Source: Mesostigma viride
Taxonomy: Eukaryota > Streptophyta > Mesostigmatophyceae > Mesostigmatales > Mesostigmataceae
Reading direction: 5' to 3'
Length of the DNA stretch: 64,000 nucleotides
Assembly (NCBI GenBank): GCA_009746045.1
Contig: RPFO01002162.1
Location: 1 to 64,000 of the forward strand
Every line of letters starts with the position of its first letter. The stretch's first letter is position 1. The notes below the pieces were generated by a model. That model had not been told where the DNA came from, ran no database searches, and worked only from the letters and a program-made list of their open reading frames with translations. Both the position numbers and the translations under genes were made by a program. Positions 57,203 to 64,000 of this stretch are shown here, in pieces.

Positions 57203-60112
57203 GTAAGCTTCTCCCTGCCCTTGGCACTAAGAAGGTGTTTCTTCACTGATCATGGTTAGACTGCAGGGCTGTCATGGCCCCACGCCACCAGCCTTCGCTG
57301 TGGCCAGAGGCAAACCAGTGAATGCCCCATGCAGCTTTTTCCAAATCGCTGTGTTGATTGTATGCTTTCTTCTGTGTTGAGGCGGCGTATTTCATGGGCT
57401 CCCCTCCTATAATATGCCATCCTCCTCCTAGAAAAAAATCCAACTGCTGGTGAATTAAGGGGACTGCCCGGTGCCCCCCATCATCTGCGTAGTACCAATT
57501 TTGCCGCTCCTTTCGTTCACAACTGTTGGTGGGCCACGACAACCTAAATCCTGTGTTTGTAGCTAGGCATCCATGCACTAGAGCGCGCCACTTGGCAACT
57601 ATTAGACCAGCCCTCATGGAGGGAAGGTGCCCACCTGCAAGCATACTTGCTGCAGACAAGGAGGAGGAAGCGCACAAGGGGTTAATGCAGCACTGGCACC
57701 TGGCAGTGTTGTATCGCAACACACAGGCATGCTTGCGCGCCACGTGGCATGTGCCCCGTTAGAGGGCAGTGCCATTGGTGAAATAGGAATTGCGTGATTG
57801 AAGCAGTCACCCCCATCAATGCATGGGAATCTGTGCCCCGGGCATTTGTGGGTGGTGGCTTTGATCTTCACACACTAATCCCCTTTCCGTTCCTTCCCTT
57901 TCAGTTTGCTTCCATTTGCATCTTAATTCCCCCCGCCACTGCCACTGCCACTGCCACTGCCACTGCCACTGCCACTGCCACTGCCACTGCCACTGCCACT
58001 GCCACTGCCATTTCTTCTGCTTTCTCACCTTCTCTTCTCCCCCCCTCCCCTGGATGATCATATCACTTGGTTGGGGGTCATGGCTATGACGCTATCATCT
58101 CGCACATTCAAACTCCCATGTCAGTCGTGAGCCCTGTTCCATTTCGCCTTCCACGTCTTGGCCTGACGCAACCTGTGACACATGTCCGCCTTGTGTGCTG
58201 TACACCCGCAGGAGGTGGCACTCATGAAGAAGCTGAAGCACAAGAACATCTGCCGCTTCCTTGGCGTGGGAGAGTACGCGGAGGATGGCTACATGCCCCG
58301 GTTTGTGTGCATGGAGATGCTGCCAGGGGGGTCCCTGGGCTCCCTGATCCAGAGGAACAGGGTCACGGTAGCGCAGGCGTTTCGATACGCGCGCGACATC
58401 GCGTGCGGCCTGGCCTACCTGCACGAATCCATCCCGCCCGTCATGCACCGAGACATCAAGCTGGATGTGGGTGCTCAATTACTCCTTGTTGCAAGCATGT
58501 GGTGGTTGCTGGTTCTCTTGATCTTGCATAATTTCTGCGCATTTTAAGATTTCCATTGCCACCACATACGCAGCGTTCATGTCACGACCCACCCATTGGG
58601 CTATCAAAGATGAATAGCCTGTCAGTAAAGGATGTAATACTAGTATTCCTGTAGTTATATATTGGAGCTTATGGGCCCCACCCATGCCCAGACCTGAACT
58701 GTTGTGTTGTACTGTGGCAGATGGCATCCTACCACGGTCTTGAGGGAGGGAGGGAGGGAGGGAGGGAGGGAGGGAGGGAGGGAGGGAGGGAGGGAGGGAG
58801 GGATCAGGGAGGGAGGGAGGGAGGGAGGGAGGGAGGGAGGGAGGGAGGGAGGGAGGGAGGGAGGGAGGGAGGGAGGGAGGGAGGGAGGGAGGGAGCTAGG
58901 GAGGGAGGGAGGGAGGGAGGGAGGGAGGGAGGGAGGGAGGGAGGGAGGGAGGAGGAGGGAGGGAGGGAGGGAGGGAGGGAGGGAGGGAGGGAGGGAGGGA
59001 GGGAGGGAGGGAGGGAGGGAGGGAGGGAGGGAGGGAGGGAGGGAGGAGGAGGGAGGGAGGGAGGGAGGGGGGGGGGGAGGGAGGGAGGGAGGGGGGGAGG
59101 GAGGGAGGGAGGGAGGGAGGGAGGGAGGGAGGGAGGGAGGGAGGAGGGAGGGAGGGAGGGAGGGAGGGAGGGAGGAGGGAGGGAGGGAGGGAGGGAGGGA
59201 GGGAGGGAGGGAGGGAGGGAGGGAGGGAGGGAGGGAGGGAGGGAGGGAGGGAGGGAGGGAGGGAGGGAGGGAGGAGGGCACGGACGCAGTAATCCAGTGT
59301 GAGGTGGCAACAAGGAGGATGGAGAGATGAAAAGGTGTGAACTTGGATATGCTCTGGAGACCGCGGCGAATCGACGGTGCATACTGCTTGCAGCTGCTGG
59401 CCGCCCGCCTACCTTCCCTCCCGCCTTCTCTCCTGCCTTCTCTCCTGCCTTCGGGACCACGTGACCGCCTGACCACCTGACCACCTGACCACCTGACCAC
59501 CTGACCACCTGACCACCTGACCACCTGACCACCTGACCACCTGACCACCTGACCACCTGACCACCTGACCACCTGACCACCTGACCACCTGACCACCTGA
59601 CCACCTGACCACCTGACCACCTGACCACCTGACCACCTGACAACCTGACTGACCACCTGACCACCTAGTGACCACATGATCACCTGACCACTTGACCACC
59701 TGACCATTTGCTCACCCACCCGCCCACCCTCCCATCCACCTACACTCACGCACATGCGGTACATCGCTCGCGCCCACCCGCTCATGCAAGCGGCGCAGAA
59801 CATTTTGATCGACGCCGAGGGGGTGGCCAAGATCACCGACTTTGGCCTAGGCAAGCTGGTTCACCGCGCGCTGGAGCGTCGCGCGCTCGCGAAAAGCTTT
59901 TTCACCAACACCGGGCGCGCAAGCCGCCGCAGGAGCCGCCTCAGCCCTGGTGACGACGCCAGCTTCAGCAACTCAAAGGGCAGCGGTTCTTACAGCGGGC
60001 AGGGTCTCCCAGGCCGCTCCGGCTCAGAGCTCAGCGAGAGGAGCTTCCGGTCGAGCAGCAAGTGGTCGCTGGATAACAGCCGCAACAAGCTCACTAGGAT
60101 ATTCTCACAAAG
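56726..60112 (+). CDS. TKL-like protein kinase gene, copy 2 (exons 1-3, intact frame)
   Basis: Exons 56726-57202, 58212-58466 and 59799-60112; exons 4 and 5 would lie beyond the window. Start ATG at 56726 in context GCGCCATGG. Exon 1 encodes a 110-residue Ser/Pro-rich N-terminus ([39 protein letters not shown]), then [11 protein letters not shown] and AVKK. Exon 2: EVALMKKL to HRDIKLD, 85 codons, no frameshift. Exon 3: NILID, DFG and the Ser/Arg-rich insert. If completed with exons 4-5 as in copy 1 the protein would be about 485 residues. Same intron 3 carries element A. Likely a cytoplasmic or membrane-tethered Ser/Thr kinase; substrate unknown. Confidence 0.88.
57935..58010 (+). repeat. (GCCACT)n array, right copy
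   Basis: Same 76-bp length as 945-1020; preceded by C6 instead of C7. Confidence 0.95.
58212..58466 (+). CDS. Kinase copy 2, exon 2
   Basis: 255 bp, 85 codons, in frame throughout; the [11 protein letters not shown] region has the G6 run that is G5 in copy 1. Confidence 0.92.
58742..59277 (+). repeat. (GGGA)n array, right copy
   Basis: About 535 bp; more regular GGGA phase than the left copy, with fewer GGA interruptions, so the two arrays have diverged by many small indels while flanks stayed near-identical. Confidence 0.95.
59463..59706 (+). repeat. (GACCACCT)n array, right copy
   Basis: About 29 units; slightly shorter than 2461-2712 and with a GACAACCT variant near its right end. Confidence 0.95.
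59799..60112 (+). CDS. Kinase copy 2, exon 3
   Basis: 314 bp, identical by eye to 2803-3116, ends phase 2 at AAAG|GTGGGT. Confidence 0.92.
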
Positions 60113-60436
60113 GTGGGTGGCAGCATGTGAGGTTGGGTGATGGCACCGCTTTCGCAGGGTACCTGTGCCCAGCCGTGTGCCTGCCGTTGTGGGCAAGGGG
60201 AAATGGATGATAGCGCAAGCTCAAGGGTCTGCTTGTTTTAACCCCTGCACCATCCGTCGGGCAAGGGGGCCGGTCTTTTCTTCCTTGGCAGCTGGATGGA
60301 GCGGTATCCCACACGGCGCATGGTGACTGGTTTTCGCATCCTGCTGCGATGGGGGGGCTCCGACGTCATGTCTCCAGATTGTTTGCGGTTCATTACCATT
60401 GGCGCAGGGGAGGGCACGGATCTCCCTTGCCTAGGG

Positions 60437-60826
60437 AGTTAGTGCAGGCTGAGAACTGGGAAACTCAGTGCACGCAGACAATGCCAAATGGCTTGTGTGG
60501 AAACGACGAGATGTCCACCTTGGCATTAGGATAGAATGGCACATATACCGCTGGTCAGCCGTCACTTGCGGCTGACCAGACTTTGCGTAAGTTAAGCCTA
60601 ACTTACTGATCCTGGACGGACTAGCCTATCAGTTACAACCTGATCTAGTCAGTCCTAACATGACAACTACAGTCCCGGTACTGTGGTACCGGCTCAACAC
60701 ATACTGAGTCTAGCCACGTGTCCATGCCACGACTGCTCTAGTCCAGCACCGTCCCAGTACCCAATTGGGCGCCGGCGGTGCTGGCACGTGTCCACTCAGG
60801 CTACAGGCGGGAGACTTAGACTAACT
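60437..60826 (-). repeat. 3' LTR of element A, right copy
   Basis: Identical to 3441-3830 at the two positions where the LTRs of A differ, as expected of a duplicated 3' LTR. Confidence 0.93.
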
Positions 60827-62180
60827 CCCAATTTAAGTTTTCTTTGGGTTTCAACAGAAACACACATAGCCATCAAATGGACGCAGCCATTCCCAATGCC
60901 TTAGAAAAACTGTCAGATAACCTACTAGGACCCGGGCCAAGGTCACCTCACACATGTACAAGAGATGCATTAAAAAAGGCCCCATGTCTCAAGCATGGTT
61001 TCTTAACCCCTAAACCGTCCTCGTGCCGATTTTCGACCACGAGTTTTACTCATGACTGGAATTCGGCATGAGTTTGTGCGCCCTGTAGAAATCTCGCGGG
61101 AAGGTTTTCGCGGGTAAAAATAGGACCGTTGGAAAGGTCTAGATTCACTCTATCCGTAGCACTCTTGAAAGACTGTATCTGACCACCGGACCAGGGTGAA
61201 AACCCTGGTCAAAGCTGACAGGGTACCCTAAACTGGTGACTCAAAATAGTCATAAGATATTTTGAGCATTATCTTGTGGGTCCCTGGGTGAAACAAGACA
61301 TGGAAGTGCTTGGATGTAGTGCTTGGGTACACTTACAGTCCCCCCTGAAATACTAGGGTGAAATCCAAGGTATACGTGGTCCATCATGCATTGGTTGTGA
61401 AGTTTATACTCGCGACCCGCGCGCAGCTGTCTCCAAGCATATGCGGCAGTGGTTATGGTGAATATTGGTGGCACACAGGTTGAAATATGCGTTAACATGC
61501 ATGTTTGCCAATATTCCATGCTTACCTATCATGTCCAGGTTCAAAACTGCACTAGAATGCTTGTTCTAGCCCCCCCTAAACTGGTGACTCAAATGAGTCA
61601 CCAGTTATTTTTAGCTCCATCTGGTGGGCCCCTGGGGCAGTTACAATTTTTAGTGCTAGTATCCCATCCTAACTAGTAAATCTATCTACAAAACCAACCC
61701 CAGGGGCAACTTATTGAGAAAAGTGGTCTATCATGCATTGTAAGTGGGTCACCGCGCACACTCACCGTACCCCCCTGAGGGGGTGCTATTAATAGAGCAG
61801 GGGGGCTAGTACTGGGACCACCCACTATACTCCCAGGTGGGCCCTCATATGGGGATGCTTGGTTCCCAGCATGGTCTAGAAATAATAATTAGGCTGAATG
61901 GGGGCACCTGTGGCGTACTATGAAACTGGTGACTCACCTTAGGCACGAGTGCGAGACGGTGGAGGGGTTAACTGAGTGAGATGGGTGCTCAAGGCCCCAG
62001 CATGTCATGGTCATCCAAACATGGTGTCCCAAAAAATTTATTCAATAAATAACACATTCATCACGTCCCAACTTTCTAGACCAGTGCTTCACACTGTCAG
62101 AAAACTACCCAGCTGCCACTGCAGCCTTTCAGCTGCAGTATTAGGCAGGGGGTCATGGGCTAACATGTACAACGTGCCAG

Positions 62181-64000
62181 TCACTTCAGACTGTAACCAG
62201 GGTTCATCAACCCATACAAGACCTGGTACTGTTGTCCTGCTGCCTGTGGCACCTTGGTCAGTGCGTCTGCAGCATTGTCTTTGTCCTTGACGTGGGCTTT
62301 AGACTCCAGGTACTTGCATTCCTGTTTTAGCACAATCCAATCCAGGTCCGAGTGAACAGCCAAAGGATTGGCAAGGAAAGAGATGATAGATTGAGAGTCA
62401 GTCAGCAAATGTGCTTTCACTCCTGCAGAGCTACCAGCCTGGTGTTGAAGCCAGACCAGCAAGTGATTGATACCTTGCATGCAAGACAGAAGATACCACA
62501 GCCCTGCATTCAGCTACATTGCTACTCACAGCTTTCCTCTTGTGCAATCTACTGAACCAGGAGACTAGTGACTTCTTCCCACCTTGGTTATGCAGGAAAA
62601 ACAATCCAGCCTCTCTGGCTTGAACCTTGGTAACTACCCTGGACTCCATTGAACTATCCATCATGCACGTGATGTGAATGGGAGTAAACAGATCGAGTGA
62701 GTGAAGCATCAAAGGTGGACCATCATGCAATAACTGCTTGATTGCCCGTGCTCCTACCTCCTGTAGTACCTCATCATCTACCCTGCTCACAAAAGCCAGG
62801 TGGGGTGCACATGTAGCACATAGCCAACCAAGCTTGCCTCTAATGGTAGGGCACAAGTCAGGGGTGATGGTGACAGGCAGGACATCCAGACAAGACTTAA
62901 TGTATTCAGCAGAGGCCTGCATGGAACAAGCCCGGCTGCCCTGCTGCTGCAGCAACTCAAGCATCATGCCACAGAACTTGACTGGCTCCTTGCCCAGCTC
63001 TAGCTGCTTGCCAATCTCAAAGCTAGCAGACACCTGAGCTATGAAAGCATCCACTGCAGCTCTAGGACCTGAGAATTTAACTGATCATCCCCATGCCATA
63101 CAAACATCATCATTCCATCAGGGTGTGGGATGACAAACAAGCAAGGGTCAATGTCATCATAGGTGGCCCCTAGCTTCATGAATACCTCCTGTGCAGACAA
63201 CCTAAATTTTTGGAGCTGACTGCAACCCTTCAACCCCCATGTTTGGCCTCAACAAGGGTTGTACAATATCCCTGTGCCACACCTTAGGAGTATTCACCAC
63301 GTATACCTGACCTCTCCAGACCTGCTGTGCTATGGCAGGGTCACCCTTTTGAAAGGCTCTTTTGATATCCGTGGCTTTACACACATAATCCTTCCCTGTG
63401 TTGAGCTGATGCACAAACAAGGAAAGCAACACCTTAAGAGACGTTTGCTGAATACCAGGAGTATAAAGCTCAGCCTCTGTCAGCTCTGTAGAGCCCCTGA
63501 ACTCAATGACATATGGCCTAGCATGGAAAATGGGTGGTCCCCCATCAGCTTGAGGTTTATGCTTGCACACAAACTTTAACCTTAGCTTCTTGGCTCCAGC
63601 TGGCATAGCATCAAGAGGAGTCACAGGTGGTGTGTGAGTGGGACTACGTGCATCTGGAACAACCCACTCCTCCCTGGCTTTGGTAAAAGCCTCCAGCCAC
63701 TTAAGAAACCCAATCTGCGTCTGGCAGTCCCGTACAATATCATCGTAGGACAGGGGAGACATGGGATGCAACATCCCATCTACCAAGCCCAAACGCAGAA
63801 GGGTGTAGCTTTTGAGAGTGTATGAGGTCCTCCACACGTACATGGTTCCTGACCTGGGAGGTACTCCAGGGCTTAACTGCATTGATGGCAGCATCCAACC
63901 CAGTGCTCATCTGGCTCAAAGGGATTTTAAAATGATCTAGAGGTACCTGTCCTACCCCTGCCACACTCAACCTCCCAGCTGAGATGACAACACCAGGGTA
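62181..64000 (-). pseudogene. Element A right copy: RNase H, RT and protease-end fragments
   Basis: Minus-strand frames 62181-62480 (RNase H end, LLTDSQSI, NAADALTK), 62431-63054 (RT end and RNase H start), 63039-63233 (HGDD), 63202-63894 (RT first half, ATDIKRAF) and 63740-64000. Same motifs as in the left copy. Confidence 0.85.

Larger units (their letters stand above)
56990..64000. repeat. Right copy of the 7-kb segmental duplication
   Basis: Matches 1-7006. The match extends to the end of the window on the right. To the left, position 56990 (T) differs from position 1 (G), but with no bases further left in the window the true left border cannot be seen. Confidence 0.95.
60437..64000 (-). 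mobile_element. Element A, right copy (partial, cut by window end)
   Basis: Same TSD TAGGG at 60432-60436 and LTR 60437-60826. It carries the 3' non-coding region, RNase H, RT and the end of the protease-like frame on the minus strand. Its breaks match the left copy, plus a 2-bp deletion (GA) near 62470 that further splits the RNase H frame. Confidence 0.93.

Noticed and set aside
1-64000. tRNA, rRNA, replication origin or bacterial operon features
   Set aside because: None recognised; gene structure and repeats are eukaryotic.

Overview
This window is eukaryotic nuclear DNA. It carries a GT-AG spliced protein kinase gene, LTR and non-LTR retrotransposons, hAT-like MITEs and long minisatellites. 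The TKL-like kinase and a TGTAA motif in one LTR are compatible with a green microalga, but I cannot name the organism. Almost all coding capacity belongs to transposable elements. I recognise one host gene, present twice.

Layout. (1) 1-13359: a kinase gene in five exons. Intron 3 holds an 8.46-kb Copia-like element (A, minus strand, 3441-11899, TSD TAGGG). (2) 13801-30824: a 5' part of a Ty3/Gypsy element (D, plus). Its gag is split by a gag-only LTR element (C, minus, 16812-28161, TSD ATGAA). The gag of C is in turn split by a second Copia-like element (B, plus, 18240-26410, TSD GACCC). Removing each insert plus one TSD copy restores the interrupted reading frame. (3) 30825-41613: a full-length Gypsy chromovirus-like element (E, plus) that abuts the truncated RT of D. 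(4) 41614-44300: two 5'-truncated LINE insertions with clear TSDs and TTTAA-type tails. (5) 44400-53060: low-coding DNA with a possible minus-strand host gene, a 6.45-kb structure with ~650-850 bp imperfect inverted repeats, and two inverted 9-bp minisatellites. (6) 53560-55590: two hAT-like MITEs with 8-bp TSDs, flanking a perfect 93-bp palindrome. (7) 56726-64000: a second copy of the kinase gene start, introns and inserted element A. Positions 56990-64000 are nearly identical to 1-7006, so the duplication post-dates insertion of A.

Most notable: elements A and B are diverged from each other but share several unusual traits. The retropepsin-like domain lies between integrase and RT instead of before integrase. 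Its DTG is DTQ or DTN. The RT active site is HGDD. The LTRs start AGTTAG rather than TG. There is no TGG-type tRNA primer site. Instead, the first internal bases next to the 5' LTR are perfectly complementary (17 nt in B, 12 nt in A) to a site in the element's own 3' non-coding region, which suggests self-priming or RNA cyclisation. Gypsy elements D and E each carry a small ORF before gag with an RNase H1-type hybrid-binding (viroplasmin-like) domain. The kinase ends in a CaaX box and has a greatly extended activation segment.

Many ORF breaks sit at short G or C runs, so part of the apparent decay may be consensus error. All claims come from reading the sequence; no alignment or database search was run.
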